9,323 nucleotides of DNA, taken from assembly GCA_945862475.1 (NCBI GenBank), contig CAMAYW010000066.1, positions 1 through 9,323 of the forward strand, given 5' to 3'. Positions 1-5,748 of this stretch are shown piece by piece. Made by a program: the position numbers and the translations under genes. How positions within the stretch are numbered: the stretch's first letter is position 1; every line of letters begins with the position of its first letter. The stretch is from Bacteriovorax stolpii. Its GTDB lineage: Bacteria; Bdellovibrionota; Bacteriovoracia; Bacteriovoracales; Bacteriovoracaceae. The notes below the pieces were generated by a model that was not told where the DNA came from, searched no databases, and worked only from the letters and a program-made list of their open reading frames with translations.

Positions 1-1072
1 GAAAGATCCTTCTGTGTCTGAAATTATGATCAATGGACCCTTTGAAATCTTTATTGAAAAAAAAGGTCTCGTTTATAGAGCTCCCAATAAATTTCCAGAT
101 GACGAAGCCCTCATGGCCTCCATGCGTGCCATCGCTCAATCTGTTGGGCGAGTGATTGATGCTGATAATCCTCGTCTTGATGCTCGATTGCCAGACGGCT
201 CACGTATCGCAGTTGTGATTCCACCAATGGCCAAATGTGGAACAACTGTTGCCATCAGAAAATTTTCAGAAGAAAAACTAGGACTCAAGGATCTCATCAA
301 TTTTGGCTCTCTCTCTCCCGATGGAGCGAGGTTTCTAGATTGTTGTATGTATCTTGGAAAAAATACTCTCGTAAGTGGGGGAACCGGTTCAGGTAAAACC
401 ACCATGCTAAACGTATTAGGTGGAAGAATGCCAAAAACACAGCGCCTTCTGATTATTGAAGATGCTGCTGAATTACAAATTAAGGCCGAGCACGTGGTTC
501 GCTTTGAAACTCGTAAAGAAAATAAAGAGCGAGGAATTAAAGAGGTCACCATCAGAGATTTGATGGAATCGGCCCTTCGGCTTCGTCCCGACCGAATTAT
601 CGTAGGGGAAGTGAGAGGCTCTGAGGCCTTAGATCTTTTAAATGCCATGGGTACTGGACACGAAGGATCTATGGGAACTGTTCACGCGAACTCCCCAGTA
701 GATGCTTGCACGCGATTAGAAACGCTGTGCCTCATGGGTGAAACAAAAATTCCACCTGATGCTATTAGAAAAATGGTGGGGAGTGCCCTTCAATTAATTG
801 TTCAGTGTAGCCGTTATCATGATGGAGGTCGTAGAACCTCTCACATCTCGGAAGTTTTAGGTGTGGATGAACATGGCCGCTATATCGTTCGAGATATTTT
901 TCGATGGATGCAAACGGGAAAAGACGAAAACGGTAAATTCATTGGAGAAATGGTGGCGACTGGATATGTGCCAACATTTTTTGAAGAGTTTATTGCTAAT
1001 AAACTTCCTTTTCCGAAGACAAATTTCAAGCCACCTGAGTGGGCAATCCCTCTTTTAAAGAAAACTGGTTAA
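1..1072 (+). CDS. cpaF: CpaF/TadA-type secretion ATPase, 5' end cut off by window
   Basis: Hexameric cytoplasmic ATPase of the type II/IV secretion superfamily (PulE/VirB11), which powers Flp/Tad pilus assembly. The frame is already open at base 2 and begins with a DPSVSEIMINGP stretch typical of the CpaF mid N-terminal domain, so the true start lies upstream. The GTG at 14 is not credible as a start. Counting from that GTG: Walker A GGTGSGKTT at residues 122-130, Asp box LLIIEDAAEL at 145-154, Walker B region RIIVGEVRG at 194-202 with the expected Glu199, and His box TGHEGSMGTVHANSP at 214-228. All nucleotide-binding elements are intact. The C-terminus, with the usual DIFRW-QTG-DE-G stretch, is complete. 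About 100 N-terminal residues are probably missing, so any fused FHA domain cannot be seen. The next gene is not tadB or tadC, so this seems to be near the end of its operon. Confidence 0.95.
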   Translation, partial: KDPSVSEIMINGPFEIFIEKKGLVYRAPNKFPDDEALMASMRAIAQSVGRVIDADNPRLDARLPDGSRIAVVIPPMAKCGTTVAIRKFSEEKLGLKDLINFGSLSPDGARFLDCCMYLGKNTLVSGGTGSGKTTMLNVLGGRMPKTQRLLIIEDAAELQIKAEHVVRFETRKENKERGIKEVTIRDLMESALRLRPDRIIVGEVRGSEALDLLNAMGTGHEGSMGTVHANSPVDACTRLETLCLMGETKIPPDAIRKMVGSALQLIVQCSRYHDGGRRTSHISEVLGVDEHGRYIVRDIFRWMQTGKDENGKFIGEMVATGYVPTFFEEFIANKLPFPKTNFKPPEWAIPLLKKTG

Positions 1073-1082
1073 GGAAAATTCT

Positions 1083-1532
1083 TTGGGACATTTTCGTTTA
1101 AAAGCCTCAGTGCTCGTAATGAGCTTAATCCTAACTGGCATCTTCATGCATCTCTTAAGTCCTCCAAATAAATTAGATGTTCGGTTCTTTTATTCTGTTA
1201 CAGAGGCCCAAGAATTTTTTCATCGTTTGAGTATCCATGAAATAAGAAATTATTTTTTTGGAGAATTATTAGATTTATTTTTTATCCTAAACTACAGCGC
1301 CTTAAGTTTTTTATTATTTCAATCCTATTTCTCTAAAAAAGAAAAATGGGTTTTATTTTTGCCTGGTTTCATTGATGTCGTTGAAACGGGGTCTATTTTA
1401 TTAACATTAAAAGGCCATCAAATTAGTCTATTTTTATTATCTCTCTCAACACTGGCAAAATGGTGCAGTGGTGTTCTGGTTTTGGTATTTCTCCTCTATA
1501 AAGTCTTCCAAAGACGGCGCATTGACGCATAG
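1083..1532 (+). CDS. Small four-helix inner-membrane protein, function unknown
   Basis: 149-residue integral membrane protein. Hydrophobic segments lie at about residues 7-26, 62-80, 88-109 and 115-140, with a basic C-terminus (FQRRRIDA). I chose the TTG start because AAGGAA (1071-1076) sits six bases upstream, and the cpaF stop codon (1070-1072) overlaps that Shine-Dalgarno site, which suggests translational coupling. The layout recalls a widespread uncharacterised family of small four-helix proteins: an aromatic 'FYS-TEAQEFF' segment after helix 1, 'ELLDLFFILNY' at the start of helix 2 and 'LPGFIDVVET' in helix 3. I cannot name the family and propose no function. The coupling to cpaF could mean a role with the secretion machine, but it may equally be a passenger. 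Codons are AT-rich like the neighbours. Confidence 0.8.
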   Translation: MGHFRLKASVLVMSLILTGIFMHLLSPPNKLDVRFFYSVTEAQEFFHRLSIHEIRNYFFGELLDLFFILNYSALSFLLFQSYFSKKEKWVLFLPGFIDVVETGSILLTLKGHQISLFLLSLSTLAKWCSGVLVLVFLLYKVFQRRRIDA

Positions 1533-1542
1533 CCTGTCATGA

Positions 1543-1601
1543 TATTTTTGGCAAAAATTCGGACTATGGGGTACCTTTTATAGAAAAAAAGGGGCCCAAA
1601 T
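1543..1601 (+). promoter_or_regulatory. eno leader: weak promoter candidates and possible RBS hairpin
   Basis: The short gap before enolase has TTGGCA (1548-1553) with TACCTT (1572-1577) 18 bases on, and TTGACG (1522-1527, inside the previous gene) with TATTTT (1543-1548). Neither pair is convincing. There is no terminator in the gap, so read-through from the cpaF operon is possible. Bases 1569-1579 (GGGTACCTTTT) can pair with 1587-1597 (AAAAGGGGCCC) around the seven-base loop 1580-1586. The fold has ten pairs, one of them T-G, and one A/G mismatch. The 3' arm contains the entire enolase Shine-Dalgarno sequence, AAAAGGGG. Confidence 0.35.
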
Positions 1602-2882
1602 ATGAGTATCATTAAAAATATCCATGCTCGCCAAATTCTTGATTCCCGCGGAAATCCAACGATTGAAGTTGATGTAACAACTGATCGTGGATTTGTTGGT
1701 CGCGCCTCTGTTCCATCAGGTGCTTCGACGGGAAGTCGAGAAGCTCTTGAGCTAAGAGATGCTGATAAATCTAAATTTATGGGGAAAGGTGTTCTAACTG
1801 CTGTAAAGAATGTGAATGAAATCATCGCTCCCAAACTTATTGGAAAAAGTGTTTTTGATCAAAGGGCCATCGATCACCTCATGCTTGAGATTGATGGAAC
1901 TGAAAATAAAGCAAAACTTGGGGCGAATGCCATCCTTGGAGTTTCCATGGCCGTTTGCCGAGCAGGTGCTTTAGAAAAAGGAAAGCCTCTCTATAAATAT
2001 CTTTTTGAAGATCTGAAAGTCCCTAATCCTGTTGGAAAAATGCGCCTTCCAACACCACTTATGAATATCATCAACGGTGGTGCTCACGCTTCGAATAATT
2101 TAGATATTCAGGAATTCATGATTGTTCCGCACATGAAAAAAAGTTTCTCTGAAAACTTTCGCGCCGGCGTAGAAGTCTTTCATCACTTAAAGAAAGTCTT
2201 ATCTGATAAAGGTTACTCAACGAACGTAGGTGATGAGGGTGGTTTTGCTCCTGATTTAAAAAGCCATGATGAGGCGATAACTTGCATTTTAACGGCGATT
2301 GAAAAAGCTGGATATAAACCAGGTGTCGACATATCTCTATCGCTTGATTGTGCAGCTTCTGAATTTTATAAAGATGGAAAATATGAAATGCAGGGAAAAG
2401 TCTATTCATCAGAAGAAATGATTAGTTACTATGAAAACTTCATGAAGAATGCTCCTATTTACTCGATTGAAGATGGTTTTGATGAAAGCGATCAAAAAGG
2501 CTTTATTGCGTTTCAAGCAAAACTTGGAAGTAAGCTCACCAATGTTGGGGATGATTTATTTGTTACCAATGCAAAAATTTTAAAACGAGGAATTGATCAA
2601 AAAGAGGCGAATGCCATTTTGGTGAAAGTAAATCAAATTGGCTCTCTTACAGAAACATTTGATACATTAAAGCTTGCGTATGATAACGGCTTTAAGGCCA
2701 TCATCTCTCATCGTTCTGGAGAGACTGCTGATGCGTTTATTGCCGATCTCGCAGTGGCCTCTGGGGCAGGTCACATTAAAACTGGGTCAGCATCTAGGTC
2801 GGATAGAATGGAGAAATACAATCAACTTCTTCGGATCGAGGAAGAATTGGGTCATTTTGCTCAATTTGATCCTGTTAAGTAA
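1602..2882 (+). CDS. eno: Enolase (2-phosphoglycerate dehydratase)
   Basis: Glycolytic enzyme interconverting 2-phosphoglycerate and phosphoenolpyruvate; cytoplasmic and Mg-dependent. At 426 residues it has the normal bacterial length. Visible hallmarks: the N-terminal ARQILDSRGNPTIEVDV; the mobile loop PSGASTG with Ser42; GDEGGFAP with catalytic Glu212; metal ligands Asp249, Glu290 and Asp317; the signature VKVNQIGSLTET with Lys342; SHRSGET with His370; and IKTGSASRS with Lys393, before KYNQLLRIEEEL. Nothing essential is missing. The Shine-Dalgarno AAAAGGGG ends seven bases before the ATG. A strong terminator follows directly, so the gene ends its own transcript. In many bacteria enolase also associates with the RNA degradosome, but nothing here tests that. 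Confidence 0.98.
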   Translation: MSIIKNIHARQILDSRGNPTIEVDVTTDRGFVGRASVPSGASTGSREALELRDADKSKFMGKGVLTAVKNVNEIIAPKLIGKSVFDQRAIDHLMLEIDGTENKAKLGANAILGVSMAVCRAGALEKGKPLYKYLFEDLKVPNPVGKMRLPTPLMNIINGGAHASNNLDIQEFMIVPHMKKSFSENFRAGVEVFHHLKKVLSDKGYSTNVGDEGGFAPDLKSHDEAITCILTAIEKAGYKPGVDISLSLDCAASEFYKDGKYEMQGKVYSSEEMISYYENFMKNAPIYSIEDGFDESDQKGFIAFQAKLGSKLTNVGDDLFVTNAKILKRGIDQKEANAILVKVNQIGSLTETFDTLKLAYDNGFKAIISHRSGETADAFIADLAVASGAGHIKTGSASRSDRMEKYNQLLRIEEELGHFAQFDPVK

Positions 2883-2896
2883 TTTCAAGAACTACC

Positions 2897-2929
2897 ATGA
2901 GGGGGGAGATCTTTCCCCCCTCATTTTTT
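2897..2929 (+). terminator. Intrinsic terminator of eno
   Basis: Bases 2897-2907 (ATGAGGGGGGA) pair perfectly with 2914-2924 (TCCCCCCTCAT) around a six-base loop, followed by a T run to 2929. An eleven-pair, G+C-rich stem with a U tract 15 bases after the enolase stop codon is a textbook Rho-independent terminator. It separates eno from the next operon. Confidence 0.95.
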
Positions 2930-2930
2930 G

Positions 2931-2959
2931 TTGTTTTAATCCCAATGAAATTTTAAAAT
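2931..2959 (+). promoter_or_regulatory. Candidate sigma70-like promoter for the 2H/barrel operon
   Basis: TTGTTT (2931-2936) and TAAAAT (2954-2959) are separated by exactly 17 bases, directly after the eno terminator and before the 2H-like gene. The -10 matches the consensus at five of six positions; the -35 matches only at TTG. Transcription would start near 2966, giving a leader of about 30 bases. The background is AT-rich, so a chance match is possible. Confidence 0.45.
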
Positions 2960-2996
2960 AGTATGAGTTATGGACCTATTTCCTAAAGGGGGTCCC

Positions 2997-3596
2997 ATGT
3001 TAACAAAGCTTTTTGTTGGATTGACCTTCTACTCAGATAACTCCCTCGCTAAAAAAATTGAGAGCTATCGTTCGCGATTTGATGAAAAATTTCAAACCAA
3101 TCCTTATCTTCATTTACCGATTGTTCCTCCTTTTGAAATTGAAGTGACTGAGGTAAAAAAACTTCAGCAAGAATTAGTCGAAGAACTAGAGTCCTTTTAT
3201 TTTGAAAATACTGAACACCATCTTTTGAATTTCACTGGATTAGATGTTCAAGAGTACAAAAAAAACAAAATTCTCTTCCTGAATCCCCTGATTGAGGAAG
3301 AGCTGAGTCTTTGCCAAGAATCTTTATTTTCTATTTGTCAGTCCTATATCACTGATAGAGAGAAAAAAATGAAGGATTCAAAAACCTTCCTCACCATCGG
3401 CCGCTGCCATGACTCCTCAGAGCTTCATGCATCGATAGATCTAGCGAAAAAAGAATTCCAAGAGTTCACCGCTCTTCCCTTTGAGTCTATCTGTCTCTTT
3501 TCAAAAAACAATGGAACTTGGTATCGGGAAGCTGATCTCATCTCTTTTGATCGACCTTCGAATACCTTTTTGCAATCAAATAACGTTTCCATATAA
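2997..3596 (+). CDS. 2H phosphoesterase / 2'-5' RNA ligase-like protein, degenerate motifs
   Basis: 199-residue protein without a signal peptide, probably cytoplasmic. The layout fits the 2H superfamily, whose members cleave or join cyclic or 2'-5' nucleotide bonds using two HxT/S motifs. The first strand is NPYLHLPIVPPFEI (residues 35-48), where family members read HxT-x-VPPF; here it is His39-x-Pro41. The second is TFLTIGR (130-136), where the usual form is HxTIGR; here it is Phe131-x-Thr133. A helix follows, then LPFESICLFSKNNGTWY (160-176), which resembles the family's final strand and turn. Each motif has thus lost one catalytic side chain, so the protein may be inactive or changed in activity. 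His144-Ala-Ser146 lies in the predicted helix and is unlikely to replace motif 2. I chose ATG 2997 over the in-frame ATG 2970 because AAAGGGGG lies just upstream. The barrel-protein gene follows after seven bases. Confidence 0.7.
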   Translation: MLTKLFVGLTFYSDNSLAKKIESYRSRFDEKFQTNPYLHLPIVPPFEIEVTEVKKLQQELVEELESFYFENTEHHLLNFTGLDVQEYKKNKILFLNPLIEEELSLCQESLFSICQSYITDREKKMKDSKTFLTIGRCHDSSELHASIDLAKKEFQEFTALPFESICLFSKNNGTWYREADLISFDRPSNTFLQSNNVSI

Positions 3597-3603
3597 TAAG
3601 GGA

Positions 3604-4794
3604 ATGAAATTAATTTTAGCTTCTTTAATTGTTTTGATTTTTAAGGCCGATCTTTTTGCCCAAGTGAGCTACGTTCCCCTCACAAAAACACTTCCGAAAA
3701 GAAGCTATCAGCTTGGTGTCTCAGCCGATTATTTTAATTCCTCAACCCGCATAGATAAAGATGGAGCGACTCAGGACTTTGAGAACGGAGATTCTTTCTC
3801 GAGGATTCAGTCCGAAGTTTCTGGCTCTTACGGGCCTGTAGATCATCTTCAGCTCACTGGGGGAGTCAGATACAGACAGAACAGCTCCAATGTCGTGAGT
3901 CCACTCACGGGACTTGAAGAAAATAATGTGAGTTCTGGCGTTGAATCGACTTTTGTGAATATTCTTTACGCATTCGCCCCTATTGATAAAATGACTTATG
4001 CTCTTGAGGGAAGTTTTAGATTTCGAACATTTTCAAATCAAGAAACGAATGCCAGTGGTGTTGGTGAGCTCATTCTTGGTGATGAGGGCAATGATTATGG
4101 GGCGTCTTTCTTGGCGACCTATTCCTCAAAGACAAATAATTTCCTTTCGGGAAAGATTGGTTATAAAAATCCGGGAGAGCACATTTCTCCTGAACTTATT
4201 TGGCAAATTGAAGGCGCCATGACCTGGAAGTACCTCGCTCTCATTGCGGGTGTGGACGGAGTCTCTTCTTTGAATAATGATCCCTACGGAAATAATCCAA
4301 CAAATAAGCCAGTTTTTTACACAGGTTCTAGCTATCTTTATCACGGAACAAATAGAGAGCTCATTGCTCCCTACGCTGGAGTCAATCTTGCTTTGGGACA
4401 GACTTGGAGAATTGAGCTCAAGGGCTCTCAAATCATTTCTGGACGATCGACTGATTTAGGGACTTCTTACGGATTCTCTCTTATCCGAAGAGTAGAGAAG
4501 GTGAAGTCCAACAAATCAGACAAGAGTTTTAAAGAGTACGATTTTGAAGCGACTGTCACTCAAGTCTCACCTAAGAAGGGCTACCTCGTGATTGATAAAG
4601 GCCTTACTGATGATGTTCAAAAAGGGATGAAAATAGACTTTTTTGAATTCGATTATGTTGGAGGAAATATCCTCCTTGCTCGAGGAGTTGTCATCGAGGT
4701 AAAGACCGAAAGCTCTGTGGTTAAAATCACCCAAGTCTTTAACGCCAAAAATGAAATAAAAGAAGGGGTGATCGCTAGGGGATCCTTTAGATAA
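3604..4794 (+). CDS. Secreted outer-membrane barrel-like protein with C-terminal FlgT-C-like domain
   Basis: 396-residue exported protein. Residues 1-19 form a signal peptide (MKLILASLIVLIF..LFA, likely cut before Gln20), although Lys14 interrupts the core. Residues about 30-297 show alternating polar/aromatic strands separated by Asn/Gly/Ser-rich turns (for example YQLGVSADYF, LQLTGGVRYRQ, YALEGSFRFRTF, GASFLATYSS, APYAGVNLALGQTWRIELKGSQ). This is the texture of an outer-membrane beta-barrel. A Lys/Ser-rich linker (298-310) leads to a small beta domain, 311-396: EATVTQVSPKKGYLVIDKGLTDDVQKGMKIDFFEF. It resembles the FlgT C-terminal type, with a strand, then G(L) and V-KGM. Such domains sit in the periplasm. 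The gene begins seven bases after the 2H-like stop, with AAGGGA almost touching the ATG, so coupling is likely. Ligand or partner is unknown. Confidence 0.75.
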   Translation: MKLILASLIVLIFKADLFAQVSYVPLTKTLPKRSYQLGVSADYFNSSTRIDKDGATQDFENGDSFSRIQSEVSGSYGPVDHLQLTGGVRYRQNSSNVVSPLTGLEENNVSSGVESTFVNILYAFAPIDKMTYALEGSFRFRTFSNQETNASGVGELILGDEGNDYGASFLATYSSKTNNFLSGKIGYKNPGEHISPELIWQIEGAMTWKYLALIAGVDGVSSLNNDPYGNNPTNKPVFYTGSSYLYHGTNRELIAPYAGVNLALGQTWRIELKGSQIISGRSTDLGTSYGFSLIRRVEKVKSNKSDKSFKEYDFEATVTQVSPKKGYLVIDKGLTDDVQKGMKIDFFEFDYVGGNILLARGVVIEVKTESSVVKITQVFNAKNEIKEGVIARGSFR

Positions 4795-4836
4795 CCGACC
4801 TAAGGGGTTGTCTTTAATAGGGAAATTTTTAATGCG

Positions 4837-4864
4837 TTGTAACCCATTGAGTTTCAGTTAAAAT
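4837..4864 (+). promoter_or_regulatory. Candidate promoter for the PsbP-like gene
   Basis: TTGTAA (4837-4842) and TAAAAT (4859-4864) are 16 bases apart in the 107-base gap before the next start codon. The matches are four of six and five of six. I found no convincing terminator between 4795 and 4836, so some read-through from the barrel gene may also occur. Confidence 0.45.
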
Positions 4865-4901
4865 AAGTTAAACCACCAAGACCTTAATAAGGAACTAGCT
4901 C

Positions 4902-5627
4902 ATGAAGCTCTTCATCCCTCTCGTTGTTTCAATGATGATGACCACATCCGCGTTTGCAAAAAGATTTGCCAGCAAATATTGTGAATTTGAATTACCTCCA
5001 GGATGGGAGTGTGCTCTCGAAGGATCTGAGTACGTCTGCCAAAGTGAAAATGCTGATAGAAAAAAAGAATCGATCATTATTCTCGCTGCTAAAATTCGTG
5101 GTGAGCAAGATAATCTCGACGAGTATATGGCCTACCTTAAAAAGACCAAAGAATACAATCTTCCTGGTGGTAAGAAACAAGTCTCTGAAGCAAAAAATAC
5201 CAAGATGAGCCGAATTAACGATCAGCAGTGGGTAGACGCTCTTCACCTAGCGTCTGAGGTTCCAGGTTTCTATACGAGATATCTTGCCACTGTTAAAGAA
5301 GACCTCGGTGTCGCTGTGACTTTTTCTGTGAGTAAAGATCAGTACGCAACTTATCAACCTATCATTGATAAACTTGTTTCAACTTTGAGAGTCTTTCGCC
5401 AGAAAGCAAACACTGATCTTTCTTCTCTTCGCTCTGGTAAATCTGAAGATCCAAACTTTGCTGATGCCACCTTTAATCCAAACTTGAACTCTGATCTTCA
5501 AGTGAATAAAACGAAAAAACGTAGCGGTGGTGATTCTGAAGATAGTGACATGCTTCTTCTTATTGCCCTCGTTGTGGTCGGCGCTGTCGGGATGCTGATT
5601 CTTAAAGGACGGAAAAAGAAAAAGTAG
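4902..5627 (+). CDS. Periplasmic PsbP/Mog1-like protein with C-terminal membrane anchor
   Basis: 241-residue exported protein. The signal peptide covers residues 1-19 (MKLFIPLVVSMMMTTSAFA, cut before Lys20). Residues about 24-166 form one alpha/beta domain. It opens with a CEFELPPGWEC stretch (27-37), continues with IIILAAKI and a helix DNLDEYMAYLKKTKEY, and ends with AVTFSVSKDQYATYQPIIDKLVSTLRVF. 'Lpp-W' at the start and 'y-iidklv-tLrv' at the end recall the PsbP/Mog1/DcrB-like fold; this is fold-level recognition, not a family match. Cys27, Cys37 and Cys46 could form a disulfide. A charged, disordered linker (167-215) leads to SGGDSEDSD, a single hydrophobic helix (217-234) and the basic tail KGRKKKK. 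The protein would be anchored with its domain in the periplasm. AAGGAAC eight bases upstream supports the ATG. It ends in its own terminator. Confidence 0.8.
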   Translation: MKLFIPLVVSMMMTTSAFAKRFASKYCEFELPPGWECALEGSEYVCQSENADRKKESIIILAAKIRGEQDNLDEYMAYLKKTKEYNLPGGKKQVSEAKNTKMSRINDQQWVDALHLASEVPGFYTRYLATVKEDLGVAVTFSVSKDQYATYQPIIDKLVSTLRVFRQKANTDLSSLRSGKSEDPNFADATFNPNLNSDLQVNKTKKRSGGDSEDSDMLLLIALVVVGAVGMLILKGRKKKK

Positions 5628-5687
5628 CAACAATTCTTGGCACTTTGAAGGCCAGGGTGAAACAGAATAATAATGATTTATAACCGC

Positions 5688-5726
5688 ACCCGCTGTATCC
5701 CACTAAAGAGCAGCGGGTTTTTTTTT
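5688..5726 (+). terminator. Intrinsic terminator after the PsbP-like gene
   Basis: ACCCGCTG (5688-5695) pairs with CAGCGGGT (5711-5718) around a 15-base loop, followed by a run of T to 5726. The eight-pair stem is perfect. It lies 60 bases after the stop codon and 22 bases before the next ATG, so the following gene needs a promoter inside or just after it, or relies on read-through. Confidence 0.88.
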
Positions 5727-5748
5727 GAAATCGCTTAGAATACACATT

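Noticed and set aside
136..648. Open frame of 170 codons on the minus strand inside cpaF
   Set aside because: It lies opposite an intact, fully recognisable ATPase core and its product has no domain or export signal. It is a by-product of the codon use of the + strand gene.
2970..2996. Earlier in-frame ATG for the 2H-like protein
   Set aside because: It has a poor ribosome site, while ATG 2997 has AAAGGGGG in front and begins with a strand typical of the fold (LTKLFVGLTF).
3481..3603. Upstream extension of the barrel protein into the 2H-like gene
   Set aside because: The extension overlaps the end of the previous gene in another frame, and a signal peptide starts exactly at ATG 3604.
4795..4830. 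Possible terminator after the barrel gene
   Set aside because: Only three or four pairs can form around CCGACCTAAGGGG and no T run follows.
4882..4892. Small hairpin CCTT-AAT-AAGG over the ribosome site of the PsbP-like gene
   Set aside because: Four pairs only; such short complements to a purine-rich ribosome site are expected by chance. It also cautions against over-reading the two longer leader hairpins.
5725..5748. Upstream TTG start for the 560-residue protein
   Set aside because: It lies in the T run of the preceding terminator and would put eight extra residues before a perfect signal peptide beginning at ATG 5749.
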